A stretch of 64,000 bases of DNA from Vibrio sp. UBA2441 (GTDB taxonomy: Bacteria; Pseudomonadota; Gammaproteobacteria; Enterobacterales; Vibrionaceae), in contig DDQN01000036.1 in assembly GCA_002342685.1 (NCBI GenBank), forward strand, positions 1-64,000. Direction: 5' to 3'. Positions 18,381 through 27,951 of the stretch are shown here, piece after piece. The notes below the pieces were generated by a model. That model searched no databases, was not told the DNA's origin, and saw only the letters and a program-made list of their open reading frames with translations. The position numbers were made by a program, and so were the translations under genes. Numbering within the stretch: the first letter of the stretch is position 1; each line of letters opens with the position of its first letter.

Positions 18381-19154
18381 TCAGCTCAGTATTATCGGAT
18401 GTCCTGATTTTGGATGTTTAATTACCTGTGTTGGCCATTGATAAACGTCTGAAATTATTTGTTCTGTCAGAGTTTCCCAAGGGCTCCCATCAGCGACGAG
18501 TTTTCCGTCATTTAGTATTAGAATTCGGTCAGCGTATTGGGCGGCTAAATTGAGATCATGAATCACAGCAATAACTGAAGCGCCTTCGCGGGCGAGCGAT
18601 TTTACCAACTTCAATGTTTGATGCTGGTGAGACAAGTCTAGGGAAGACGTCGGTTCGTCCAATAACATGACCCGTTTATCTCCACCTTGGGCCAGTTGGG
18701 TGAGTATTCGAGCAAGGTGAACCCGCTGTTTCTCACCGCCTGAAAGGCTGGGGTATAACCGGTTGGCTAGATGAATAATGTCTGTCTGGCGCATATTATC
18801 AGTCGCAATCTTTGCAATACCTTTCTGTGTTTCATTCAATGTTAAACCACCAAGTTCAACGACTTCTCTTACGGTAAAGTTAAATGTTAAGTTGCTCGAT
18901 TGCGGCAAAACAGCCAGATGTTTTGCCAGTATTGAGCCTTTCCATTCGCTGGAGCATCGACCAAAGTATTCGACGCTGCCGCCAGCCTGCCATTCATGGG
19001 TAATGACTTTAAGTAAGCTACTCTTCCCAGTACCGTTGGGGCCGAGCAGAATTGTTAATTCATTTGGTCTGAAGCAAACAGAAAGATCATCAAGGATAGT
19101 CTTATTGCCTAACCGCAGGTTAAGGTGTTTTGCTTTTAGTGCACTTTTCTGCAT
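18381..19154 (-). CDS. hmuV: Haemin ABC transporter ATP-binding protein HmuV
   Basis: This 257-residue ATPase belongs to the haem/siderophore importer class. It has Walker A GPNGTGKSS near residue 36, signature LSGGEKQR near 137, Walker B VMLLDEPTSSLD and the switch histidine in AVIHDLNLAAQYADR. The chosen ATG overlaps the permease stop as TGATG, a coupled arrangement; a start 11 codons upstream would lie inside hmuU. It pairs with hmuU. No haem-binding protein, TonB or receptor gene is beside them. Confidence 0.88.
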   Translation of the reverse strand: MQKSALKAKHLNLRLGNKTILDDLSVCFRPNELTILLGPNGTGKSSLLKVITHEWQAGGSVEYFGRCSSEWKGSILAKHLAVLPQSSNLTFNFTVREVVELGGLTLNETQKGIAKIATDNMRQTDIIHLANRLYPSLSGGEKQRVHLARILTQLAQGGDKRVMLLDEPTSSLDLSHQHQTLKLVKSLAREGASVIAVIHDLNLAAQYADRILILNDGKLVADGSPWETLTEQIISDVYQWPTQVIKHPKSGHPIILS

Positions 19155-20209
19155 CACATCCGTCCTCTCTGCTTTACCAACAACCAAATAAAGAAAGGTG
19201 CACCGATCAGTGCGGTAATGATGCCAACAGGTATATCTAACGGTGGTTTGATTGTTCGGGCTACGATATCGGCGATAAGAAGTAATAACGCCCCCACAAT
19301 CATTGACAGAGGCAATAATGAACGGTGATTCGGGCCAGACATAATACGACCAAGGTGAGGAACGATTAAGCCTATAAATCCAATAACACCTGCCAGAGAG
19401 ACAGTAATGCCTACCCCCGCTGCGGTAAGTAATATTAATCGACGCTTAAGAGCCTGAACATTTATACCCATATGTTTGGCTTCAGGTTCACCCAGTAATA
19501 GCGCATTTAGCTTGTCCGCATCGCGAAAGAAAGAAAAGAAAAGAATGATAAGGCTGGTAAAAGCGAGTCCAATTCCCGGCCAACTTGCACCAGCCAATGA
19601 CCCCATTCTCCAAAGAGACAGGTCACGTAAAGCTTTGTCATCTGCAAAATAATTCATTAAGCCTAACCCTGCTCCCGCAAGTGCACTAATAGCAACACCA
19701 GCAAGCAGCATCATACTCACCGAGGTGCCATTTTGACTTGTTCCGACTTGATACACGATGAGAGTGGTAATAGTCCCGCCAAAGAACGAAAAAACAGGAA
19801 TGGTGCCAAAAAGAAGAACGTTAGGATAATTGGTAGCTAAACTGCCGAATAGAACAATAGCAATGGCGGCTCCAAGAGAGGCGCCAGCCGAAACGCCGAT
19901 AATTCCGGGGTCGGCTAGTGGGTTTCTAAATAGTCCCTGCATCACAGTGCCACATAAAGCCAGTATTGCACCAACAGCCACGGACAACAGAGTTCTAGGT
20001 AATCGGACTTCCTGAATGATCAATTCGATATGGTTCTCGGCTAGCTGGTTCTGATAAAGCCAGTCGGGAATTATTGCAATTAGACTATCAGACAAAGAGA
20101 TATCCATTGGCCCAATTGCCACGGATGTGATAATTGCTCCATAAAGCGCAATTAATCCAACAGGTATTAGGAAGCGAAGTGAAATTCGCCCATTAGTCAT
20201 TAGTGTCAT
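19154..20209 (-). CDS. hmuU: Haemin ABC transporter permease HmuU
   Basis: This FecCD/BtuC-family permease is 351 residues long with about ten membrane helices. Typical blocks are RLPRTLLSVAVGAILALCGT and MQGLFRNPLADPGIIGVSAG near residues 75-110, and GVIGFIGLIVPHLGR near 275, which contacts the ATPase. It would move haem, or a similar iron chelate, across the inner membrane with HmuV. Upstream sequence shows repeat elements rather than the expected periplasmic binding-protein gene (hutB/hmuT), and no obvious Fur box. Confidence 0.87.
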   Translation of the reverse strand: MTLMTNGRISLRFLIPVGLIALYGAIITSVAIGPMDISLSDSLIAIIPDWLYQNQLAENHIELIIQEVRLPRTLLSVAVGAILALCGTVMQGLFRNPLADPGIIGVSAGASLGAAIAIVLFGSLATNYPNVLLFGTIPVFSFFGGTITTLIVYQVGTSQNGTSVSMMLLAGVAISALAGAGLGLMNYFADDKALRDLSLWRMGSLAGASWPGIGLAFTSLIILFFSFFRDADKLNALLLGEPEAKHMGINVQALKRRLILLTAAGVGITVSLAGVIGFIGLIVPHLGRIMSGPNHRSLLPLSMIVGALLLLIADIVARTIKPPLDIPVGIITALIGAPFFIWLLVKQRGRM

Positions 20210-20325
20210 AGATTACTTAGTAAACGGAGGCATAACTTTTAGCCAAAGGATGAAAGCCAGTATTGAACTATTTAAGCATGTTTCTAGTTTCGGTATAAGG
20301 GCATAATCGATAAAAGTGTAAGGGT

Positions 20326-20498
20326 TATACCCAAGTGACCTCAAGATGCAGGATTCAGAGCTCCCAAAGGGCGAGTTTTATTCACCCCTGTTCTGTGTTA
20401 CTGATATTTGTCGTAGCATGACTATGCTTTCATATCAGTGCCTTGATCAGGCGCCAATAAATTCTCGCTGAACAAGCACCTTGAAGTTACGTGGTATA
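20326..20498. repeat. Repeat family 1, short copy (173 bp)
   Basis: Ends are imperfect inverted repeats (TATACCCAAGTGACCTCAAG on the left; CTTGAAGTTACGTGGTATA on the right). The body is highly similar to the element at 61970-62234 but lacks a 91-base segment lying between two GAGCT copies in that element. An internal hairpin (CTGATAT at 20401, ATATCAG at 20432) is kept by a compensatory change relative to the other copy. It has no coding capacity, so it is MITE-like. Confidence 0.85.
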
Positions 20499-20565
20499 TG
20501 TGTAAGAAAGCATAATATTTTCAATCATCAACTGACTAGATGTGTACCAAAATGCTACTCGTGAG

Positions 20566-20617
20566 TATACCTAAGTAATTATCGCAGAACTGAGCATGTT
20601 GAAGTTACTTGGGTATA
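20566..20617. repeat. Repeat family 1, terminal-only derivative (52 bp)
   Basis: Only the two inverted ends remain (TATACCTAAGTAATT and AAGTTACTTGGGTATA), with about 20 bases between them. It lies 68 bases after the short copy and 36 bases before the ABC exporter gene. Confidence 0.7.
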
Positions 20618-20653
20618 ATAAAAAGAACGGCTTTTATAATTAGGGTGTAATTT

Positions 20654-22450
20654 GTGTCGAACTCTTGGTCTTTTGAAATAAATACAAAATGGTTACTCAA
20701 GGAAGCAGCTAAACACAAGAAAAAGCTGATATTTGCCAATATCGTGGCGCTTTTCGCGGCCTTAATCAGCATTCCGATTCCTCTTCTTTTACCCTTGCTC
20801 GTAGATGAAGTTCTGCTCGGGCAGCCTGCAGGTGGTCTGCAATTGCTGAATACCATGCTACCTGTATCAATGCAGACACCTCATGGCTATATTACGCTGG
20901 TACTATTGTTAGTGATTTTTATGCGAGTCTCCAGTCAGGCGTTGAACATCCTTCAAACCCGGCAATTTACGCTGATTTCTAAATCGCTCACTTGTTTTTT
21001 GCGTCAGCAGTTATTAAGTAAATTAGGCCGTATAAGCATGCGGCAATATGAGCAGAAGGGAAGCGGGGCGTTAACGTCTCATTTGGTGACAGATATTGAA
21101 ACCATAGACAGCTTTATTAGTTCTAGTTTAAGCCGTTTTGTAGTGAGTGTACTCAGTACCATTGGTATTTCAGCAGTACTGTTTTGGTTAGATTGGAAAC
21201 TGGCGCTTTTTATAGTGCTACTTAATCCGGTCATCATATATCTGTCTAAACAGATGGGACATCGGGTAAAAGTTCTGAAAAAGAAAGAGAATCAATCTTT
21301 CGAGCGTTTTCAACAACGCCTGGTGGAAACTCTGGATGGTCTTTACCAACTTCGTGCATCAAATCGAGAGCGTGAATACCTTAATCGGCTGAAACAGGAT
21401 GCGGAGTCGATCCGTAAAGATGCGGATAATTTTGCCTGGCAGTCAGACGCAGCCAATCGTCTTTCATTTTTACTTTTTTTATTGGGCTTTGAGGTCTTTC
21501 GCGCCGCTTCCATGGTGATGGTGTTGTGGGGCGACTTAACGGTTGGCCAGATAATCGCTGTATTTGGCTATTTATGGTTTTTGCTGTCTCCGATACAAGA
21601 CCTATTGAGCATACAGTATTCATGGTTCGGCGCCTCTGCAGCGATGAAACGCCTGAATGGCATTTTACAACTGGAGGAAGAGCATAATGCGCCAGCAACC
21701 GTTCATCCATTTGAAGATAACCATTCTTTCGACATTGAATTTAGAGATCTCGAGTTTTCTTATAATGAAGAACGTAAAGTGATTAATGGGCTCAGTTTAC
21801 GTATCCCCAAGGGAAAACGCGTTGCTCTGGTTGGGTCATCGGGAGGTGGAAAATCAACGTTAATTCAGCTGCTGCTTGGTATTTATCAAAAAAGTAGTGG
21901 TGAAATTTTGATTAATGGACACCCAATAGAAAAAGTCGGCTATGCAAACCTTCGCTCAAAACTTGCTGTGGTTTTACAACAACCAATGATCTTTAACGAT
22001 ACGTTAAGAGAAAATCTAACCTTAGGTGAGACGGTTAATGAAGATAAACTTTGGCATGCTCTAGAGGTCGCTCAGTTAAAGGAATTTGTTGAAGGGCTAG
22101 GTGATAAGCTTGATGCAGAACTTGGCCGACAAGGGGTTCGTTTGTCTGGCGGGCAAAGGCAAAGACTCGCTATAGCGAGAATGGTGTTGGCAAACCCGGA
22201 CTTGGTCATATTGGATGAAGCGACATCAGCGCTTGATACCTCAACGGAAGCGGCCCTGCATAGTGCATTAAATGAATTTCTGGATGGGCGAACAACCTTG
22301 ATTGTAGCGCATCGTTTATCCGCTGTTAAACAGGCCGACTTGATATATGTTCTGGAAGATGGAAAGGTGATCCAAACCGGTCAGCATCATGAATTAGTGA
22401 ATGAAGATGGACTTTATCAAACGTTATATGGCTCATTACAGGCAGGGTAA
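20654..22450 (+). CDS. ABC transporter, fused membrane and ATPase domains (MsbA-like half-exporter)
   Basis: The 598-residue protein has a six-helix type IV ABC membrane domain (about residues 1-310) fused to an ATPase. The ATPase has Walker A GSSGGGKST near residue 396, signature LSGGQRQR near 496, Walker B LVILDEATSALD and H-loop VAHRLS. It should work as a homodimeric exporter; the substrate (lipid, drug or peptide) is not evident. The start is GTG at 20654 with a weak AGGG upstream. It is monocistronic, with repeat elements immediately upstream. Confidence 0.85.
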   Translation: MSNSWSFEINTKWLLKEAAKHKKKLIFANIVALFAALISIPIPLLLPLLVDEVLLGQPAGGLQLLNTMLPVSMQTPHGYITLVLLLVIFMRVSSQALNILQTRQFTLISKSLTCFLRQQLLSKLGRISMRQYEQKGSGALTSHLVTDIETIDSFISSSLSRFVVSVLSTIGISAVLFWLDWKLALFIVLLNPVIIYLSKQMGHRVKVLKKKENQSFERFQQRLVETLDGLYQLRASNREREYLNRLKQDAESIRKDADNFAWQSDAANRLSFLLFLLGFEVFRAASMVMVLWGDLTVGQIIAVFGYLWFLLSPIQDLLSIQYSWFGASAAMKRLNGILQLEEEHNAPATVHPFEDNHSFDIEFRDLEFSYNEERKVINGLSLRIPKGKRVALVGSSGGGKSTLIQLLLGIYQKSSGEILINGHPIEKVGYANLRSKLAVVLQQPMIFNDTLRENLTLGETVNEDKLWHALEVAQLKEFVEGLGDKLDAELGRQGVRLSGGQRQRLAIARMVLANPDLVILDEATSALDTSTEAALHSALNEFLDGRTTLIVAHRLSAVKQADLIYVLEDGKVIQTGQHHELVNEDGLYQTLYGSLQAG

Positions 22451-22557
22451 GGTTAGTCAACTCAAAAAGTATCGAAAGGCCAGCATGTTACGAACATTTA
22501 AATGATACTAGCCTATAATATGTATGTCTTTGTTAAATAATCAGTTAAGGAAGTGAA

Positions 22558-23178
22558 ATGAACTTTGATTGGATAGAGTGGTTCGGGTACTTGTCTTCAT
22601 TTATTGTATTAATATCTTTGACAATGACGTCAATCATGAAACTAAGAGTGATTAACCTAATAGGGTGTCTCGCGTTTGCTGCTTTTGCGTATATGATAAA
22701 TTCATTACCAACAATGTTCATGAACCTTGGTATAGCAATGATAAATGTTTTCTACATACGGAAAATGTATTTTCATGAAGAAAAGTTCAAATTGATTTCA
22801 GCCAAACCAAGGACTGAGTACTTTGAACACTTTATATCGACGAACATAGATGAAATTAAATTAATTGTCCCAGTCGAAGAACTGAGAAACGCTAATACTG
22901 TATTTTATATGCTGAGAGACAATAGTATCGCGGGTGCATTGATTGGGAATGTTGATGATAACGGTGTACTGACAATCATGTTGGATTTTGTAACGTTAGA
23001 GTATCGTGATTTCAAATTAGCTAAATATTTTTATGGCATCAATACGGATGAACTTCTGCAAAGAGGCATCAATACATTAACAACAACCGTGACAACAAGT
23101 GAACATCAGGAGTATTTAGGAAAAGTAGGATTTGAGATGGTTGATAGTGCGAAAGGACTATATCAAAAAAAATTATAA
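22558..23178 (+). CDS. YgjV-like membrane protein with GNAT-like C-terminal domain
   Basis: This protein of 206 residues has two parts. Residues 1-75 form about three membrane helices resembling the YgjV family (WIEWFGYLSSFIVLISLTM, then INLIGCLAFAAFAYMI). Residues 85-206 look like an acetyltransferase-type fold: a beta strand pair (FYMLRDNSIAGALIGNV), LEYRDFKLAKYFY at the acyl-CoA-loop position, and HQEYLGKVGFEMVD near the end. The second call is inferred from pattern alone. GGAAG precedes the ATG. It is monogenic and its function is unknown. Confidence 0.6.
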   Translation: MNFDWIEWFGYLSSFIVLISLTMTSIMKLRVINLIGCLAFAAFAYMINSLPTMFMNLGIAMINVFYIRKMYFHEEKFKLISAKPRTEYFEHFISTNIDEIKLIVPVEELRNANTVFYMLRDNSIAGALIGNVDDNGVLTIMLDFVTLEYRDFKLAKYFYGINTDELLQRGINTLTTTVTTSEHQEYLGKVGFEMVDSAKGLYQKKL

Positions 23179-23350
23179 AATGTTGTTCAGCATCCAGTAT
23201 CTTGCGTCACCTGAATTGAATATTCTCGTTTCCACGCTCAGTGAACTGACCCCCAATAGTTGGACACTAATTATTGCGCACCTTTTCCTATTTCTTACTA
23301 CTGCATAATTAATAGGGCGCGAGAAAAATTAAGTGAAACTCTAACAATAA

Positions 23351-23384
23351 AAAAAGGGTCAGATATTTCTATCTGACCCTTTTT
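23351..23384 (-). terminator. rne terminator
   Basis: A perfect 15-bp arm pair (AAAAAGGGTCAGATA and TATCTGACCCTTTTT) with a 4-base loop lies just after the rne stop on the minus strand. It also terminates in the other direction. Confidence 0.9.
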
Positions 23385-23402
23385 AATTCAACGAGCTATT
23401 AA

Positions 23403-26363
23403 CTAGCCAGCGTTTGGCTTAGTCATACCAGCGGAGGACTTGCTCCTTGCTGCTTGACTACCAGCCCCTTTAGCTTGAAAAACTTCATCTCTAAATGGTG
23501 CGGCAACAACATCAATTTCTTTTAGCTCCTGTGGACCAGGTGCCTTAGCCATTGCCGAACTCGCATGCGCTTTTAATTTCGCAGGTTTCTGTGCAACAAC
23601 CACTTTTTCTACTACTGATGATGTCTTAGTGATTTGTTTAGTCACAGGTTTTTCTGCAACTACACTTTCAGTAACTACATCTTCAGTAACTGTATTTTCA
23701 GCAACTACTGTTGGTGCTTCAACTTCAGCGGTTACTTCAACCGTAACAGGTGTTTCGGTGACTTCAGCGGCTACAGCAACTTCTTGAATTACAGGTTTTT
23801 GTACTTCAACGACAGGAGCGATAATTGGCTGCTGTTCTTCTGCGGCTTTAAGGATGATCACTTTACCCATTGCCATTTCAGGGCAAGAGAATCCGCCCAA
23901 TGTCATCACTTCAACTTCTTGTTTCTTGTTTCTGTTTCTGCTGCGCTCTTTACGGCTTGGTTTTGCTAAGTCGTATTTAGGCATTACTTTACCCATAGCC
24001 ATCTCTGGAGAGGCAACACCACCTTTGCGTAGGCGGAATGGGTTAGGTCTGCGATCGCGGCCACGACGACGACGCTGGCCACTGGCACGTAAATGACGAG
24101 GTGAACGACGACTACGGCGTTTGCCCTCATCTTTTTCAGTCTCAACAACAGGCGCTTGCGTTTCGGCTACTTGCGCTTCAGCTACGGCCTTAACAGCGTT
24201 TACTTCGGTATCGATTACCGTTGTTTGCTCAGCCTTGTCTTGATCTTTCACTCGAACCGCTTTTTTAAGCTGACGACGTTGACGACGTTGCTTAACCTGT
24301 ATCGCCTTTTCTTCAACTTCCGACTCAACTTGTGCGTCAGCGGCAAGTTGTTTGCCTTGTTCTGCAAGTTTAGAAGAAACTTTATTCGGTTTTCTGTCTT
24401 GTTTAGGTTTGCGGTTTTGCTCTTTTGCAGTCTGCTCAGGCTTGTTAGTAACTTGTTCTTCTTCGTTACGAACTGGCTTACGCTTATTACGTCTGTTCTG
24501 ATCGCGGTTACCTTGCTCTCGATTACCATCACGGTTATTCCGGCGACGATTATCGTTTCTGTCACGACGGTTTCGGTTATTGCGATTAGTATTTGGTTTT
24601 TCTTCTTTCTTCTCCTCAACGACGACTTCTTCTTCAGGAGCCCCGGCGAAGATATTAGCTAACGCTTTGAATAAACGAGAAACGATTCCTGGTTTATTTT
24701 CCTCGACTTTCTTGGCGACAGGTTGAGGTGCAGGCGCAGGTGTTGGTGCAGGTTGAGTCGGTGAAGTGAAGCCTTGAAGAGCAGGTTCTTCAATTTTCTT
24801 AGGCTTAATATCAATGACTTCTTGCTCAGCTTCAGCTTCTTTTAAGGCATCCAGCTTCTTCGGAACCAGATAAGAAAGTAGCTCTTGTTCTTCACCTTCT
24901 CGGATACGGACTACTTCAAAATGAGGAGTCTCCATATCTGAATTTGGAACGATGATGATCTTAACGTTTTGAGACTTCTCAATATGATTTACTGAACGTC
25001 TTTTTTCGTTAAGCAGATAAGATGCTATCGCAACTGGAACAACCGCTAATACCTGAGAACTGTTGTCTTTTAATGCTTCTTCTTCAATTAAACGAAGAAC
25101 CGATAAAGCCAAAGACTCATTATCACGAACAACACCAGTACCTTTACAACGAGGGCAAATATGATGACTTGCTTCTGCTAAAGATGGGCTCAGGCGCTGA
25201 CGTGACATTTCAAGCAAACCAAAGCGAGAAATTCGGCCTATCTGAACGCGAGCACGATCCATACGGACGGCTTCACGAAGGCGGCTTTCTACCTCACGTT
25301 GATGACGAACTGGCGTCATGTCGATGAAATCGATAACGACTAGGCCACCTAGATCTCGAAGTCGTAACTGACGTGCAATTTCATCAGCGGCTTCTAAGTT
25401 TGTATTTAACGCTGTTTCTTCTATATCACCGCCTTTTGTTGCTCTAGCGGAGTTAATATCGATAGAAGTTAACGCTTCTGTTGGGTCAATAACAATAGAA
25501 CCACCAGAAGGAAGACGGACTTCGCGTTGGAAAGCAGATTCGATCTGACTCTCTATTTGATAGTGAGTAAACAGAGGTATTTCACCATCGTATTTCTTCA
25601 CTCGATTTAAGAAGTCTGGGCGCACAAACTGGATATGCTCACGTGCTCGCTCATAAATACTGTTGCTATCGATGAGGATTTCACCAATATCACGACGTAA
25701 ATAATCACGAATAGCACGAACAATGACGTTACTTTCCTGATGGATAAGGAAAGGTGCTGGTTTTGATTCTGCGGTTTCTTTGATCGCTTCAAAGCGATTG
25801 AGAAGCAGGTTCAAATCCCATTCTAATTCTTCGGCACTTTTACCAACGCCAGCAGTACGGACAATTAAGCCCATGCCTTGTGGAAGTTCAAGAGTACTCA
25901 GTGCTGCTTTTAGTTGTGTGCGCTCATCACCTTCGATTCGACGGGAAATGCCGCCTGCTCGAGGGTTATTAGGCATAAGAACTAAATAACTGCCAGCCAG
26001 AGAGATAAAAGTGGTTAAGGCTGCACCTTTACTACCACGCTCTTCTTTCTCAACCTGTACGATAACTTCCTGGCCTTCTTCAAGTACTTCTTTAATACTT
26101 GGACGACCTTGGTAGGTATAACCTTGTGGGAAATAATCGCGGGCGACTTCTTTGAGAGGAAGAAAACCGTGTCTTTCAGCGCCATAATCAACAAAAGCGG
26201 CTTCCAAACTTGGTTCAATACGGGTGATACGTCCTTTGTAGATATTCGCTTTTTTAGATTCGTGGCCAGGGCTTTCGATATCAAGATCGAAAAGTCGCTG
26301 TCCATCAACTAAAGCGACACGCAACTCTTCTTTTTGAGTTGCGTTTATTAACATTCTTTTCAT
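23403..26363 (-). CDS. rne: Ribonuclease E
   Basis: RNase E is the membrane-associated endonuclease scaffold of the RNA degradosome. The 986-residue protein starts with MKRMLINATQ, has the S1 domain near residues 35-120, DNase-I-like catalytic residues in SIDINSARATKGGD near 300 and VVIDFIDM, and the zinc link CPRCKGTG near 404. The C-terminal half is low-complexity, arginine- and asparagine-rich. Two PEMAMGKV motifs (residues 786 and 828) and HASSAMAKAPGPQEL (from 933), resembling the PNPase-binding tail of E. coli RNase E, are visible. It is slightly shorter than E. coli's 1061. Confidence 0.96.
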   Translation of the reverse strand: MKRMLINATQKEELRVALVDGQRLFDLDIESPGHESKKANIYKGRITRIEPSLEAAFVDYGAERHGFLPLKEVARDYFPQGYTYQGRPSIKEVLEEGQEVIVQVEKEERGSKGAALTTFISLAGSYLVLMPNNPRAGGISRRIEGDERTQLKAALSTLELPQGMGLIVRTAGVGKSAEELEWDLNLLLNRFEAIKETAESKPAPFLIHQESNVIVRAIRDYLRRDIGEILIDSNSIYERAREHIQFVRPDFLNRVKKYDGEIPLFTHYQIESQIESAFQREVRLPSGGSIVIDPTEALTSIDINSARATKGGDIEETALNTNLEAADEIARQLRLRDLGGLVVIDFIDMTPVRHQREVESRLREAVRMDRARVQIGRISRFGLLEMSRQRLSPSLAEASHHICPRCKGTGVVRDNESLALSVLRLIEEEALKDNSSQVLAVVPVAIASYLLNEKRRSVNHIEKSQNVKIIIVPNSDMETPHFEVVRIREGEEQELLSYLVPKKLDALKEAEAEQEVIDIKPKKIEEPALQGFTSPTQPAPTPAPAPQPVAKKVEENKPGIVSRLFKALANIFAGAPEEEVVVEEKKEEKPNTNRNNRNRRDRNDNRRRNNRDGNREQGNRDQNRRNKRKPVRNEEEQVTNKPEQTAKEQNRKPKQDRKPNKVSSKLAEQGKQLAADAQVESEVEEKAIQVKQRRQRRQLKKAVRVKDQDKAEQTTVIDTEVNAVKAVAEAQVAETQAPVVETEKDEGKRRSRRSPRHLRASGQRRRRGRDRRPNPFRLRKGGVASPEMAMGKVMPKYDLAKPSRKERSRNRNKKQEVEVMTLGGFSCPEMAMGKVIILKAAEEQQPIIAPVVEVQKPVIQEVAVAAEVTETPVTVEVTAEVEAPTVVAENTVTEDVVTESVVAEKPVTKQITKTSSVVEKVVVAQKPAKLKAHASSAMAKAPGPQELKEIDVVAAPFRDEVFQAKGAGSQAARSKSSAGMTKPNAG

Positions 26364-26999
26364 TTTAGAAATTCTCGTTGTCTTCTCTTTGTTTTAATAA
26401 TTTCACTTGTCGCTCAGCGTCGGTACTAATGGTGTCTGATCCCATGGTTTAATAAATGCAGCCTCACGGCTGGAAGGGATGCTCTCGGACACTCCAGTCA
26501 TCAAGGGGAGTTTTAACCCCCTTGATCCACAACTTAGGTGGTGAATACTCAACATCAGTAAACGATGAGTAGTGCGACAAGCAAGCTTTATTCTTAATGT
26601 CTTACGCCATATGCAGCATCTTGATATAAAGCAATCTACTCATTTTGCTTTTTTTGTCGGGCAATTGAAAAAGTACAAAATATAATCAATTTACCCATTA
26701 CAGGTGTGAACTATAGCAGTGAAGGGAAAATTCAGCAATCTGCTTTGTTATAAACAGGTTGATATTTTCCATTGAGAGATAATTTTTGATTACATAACGT
26801 GCTGATATTATTTAATATAGTTAGACTTGTTTGATAATTATCCAAATTTAATCCCTAATTTTATACACAAGACATTCTAATAAGGTTATTTATTCAGAGT
26901 TCTGGGTTTTTTAGCTAGAAACGTTAGATTTATTTCCCTTTCTGATAAGTTCTCAAGAAAACGTGATTAATGCGGCTTTTGAATGTTAGAATGCGCGGC
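26364..26999. promoter_or_regulatory. rne long leader and rne-rluC divergent region
   Basis: About 636 bases separate rne from rluC. The rne-proximal third holds several possible RNA stems, the clearest being TCAAGGGG and CCCCTTGA arms at 26501-26525. In E. coli the rne leader folds into hairpins that RNase E uses for autoregulation, so a similar role is inferred. The rluC-proximal part is AT-rich with no gene. TAGAAT at 26987-26992 could be an rluC -10, seven bases before the rluC ATG. Confidence 0.55.
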
Positions 27000-27944
27000 A
27001 TGAATGAGATAAAAACCAAAGTACAATTTGTTGAAATTGACGCCGATATGGCGGGTCAGCGCATTGATAACTTCATGCGTAATCAACTTAAAAACGTCCC
27101 TAAGAGTTTAATTTACCGAATTATTCGTAAAGGCGAAGTTCGTGTAAATAAAAAACGTATTAAGGCTGAATATAAGCTCAAAGCAGGCGATGTCGTGCGT
27201 GTTCCACCTGTTAAGATGGAAGAGACGGACACACCCGAAGTGCCAAATACAAAGCTTAACAAGGTCGCAGAGCTAGAAGACTGCATCATTTATGAAGATG
27301 AGCATATGCTCATCTTGAATAAACCTTCAGGCACGGCGGTACATGGTGGTAGTGGCTTAAAGTTTGGCGCAATAGAAGCGTTGCGTGCGCTCCGGCCCCA
27401 GGCTAGATTTTTAGAATTAGTCCACCGTATTGACAGGGATACCTCTGGAATATTGCTGGTCGCTAAAAAGCGTTCGACATTGAGACACTTACAAGCCCAG
27501 TTTAGAAATAAAACCGTTCAAAAATATTACTTCGCGTTGGTCATGGGGCAATGGAAGAACAACTGTAAAGTTGTGAATGCGCCTCTACTTAAAAACGAAG
27601 TAAATAGTATTGTTCGGGTCAACCCCAACGGTAAGGCTTCAGAAACCCGATTTAAGGTTATCGAGAAGTTCGCCGATGCAACGTTAATTCAAGCGAGTCC
27701 TATTACAGGTCGAACTCATCAAATTCGTGTTCATGCTCAATATACTGGTCACCCAATTGCGTGGGATGACAGGTATGGCGATAGACGATTCGATGCTTAT
27801 ACGGGTAAGTTCGGGTTAGACCGACTGTTTCTTCACGCCGCACACATTAAGTTCATGCATCCATCAACAGAACAGTTAGTGGAAATTGACGCTGAGATGG
27901 AAGTGAAAATTAAGCGTGTATTGGAAAAGCTACGGGAAGAGTAG
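27000..27944 (+). CDS. rluC: 23S rRNA pseudouridine(955/2504/2580) synthase RluC
   Basis: RluC isomerises three uridines in 23S rRNA. The 314-residue protein has an N-terminal S4 RNA-binding domain (QRIDNFMRNQLKNVPKSLIY) and a RluA-type catalytic domain with HRIDRDTSG, whose aspartate is the nucleophile near residue 141. The start at 27000 aligns with E. coli RluC; an ATG at 26970 is in frame but adds ten unconserved residues. Neither has a clear Shine-Dalgarno sequence. It is divergent from rne, which is the usual arrangement. Confidence 0.95.
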   Translation: MNEIKTKVQFVEIDADMAGQRIDNFMRNQLKNVPKSLIYRIIRKGEVRVNKKRIKAEYKLKAGDVVRVPPVKMEETDTPEVPNTKLNKVAELEDCIIYEDEHMLILNKPSGTAVHGGSGLKFGAIEALRALRPQARFLELVHRIDRDTSGILLVAKKRSTLRHLQAQFRNKTVQKYYFALVMGQWKNNCKVVNAPLLKNEVNSIVRVNPNGKASETRFKVIEKFADATLIQASPITGRTHQIRVHAQYTGHPIAWDDRYGDRRFDAYTGKFGLDRLFLHAAHIKFMHPSTEQLVEIDAEMEVKIKRVLEKLREE

Positions 27945-27951
27945 TAGAAGC

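Noticed and set aside
23634..24662. Several long open frames antisense to the rne C-terminal region
   Set aside because: They are rich in F, S, R and C and mirror the low-complexity codons of the RNase E tail. No start signals or homology were seen.
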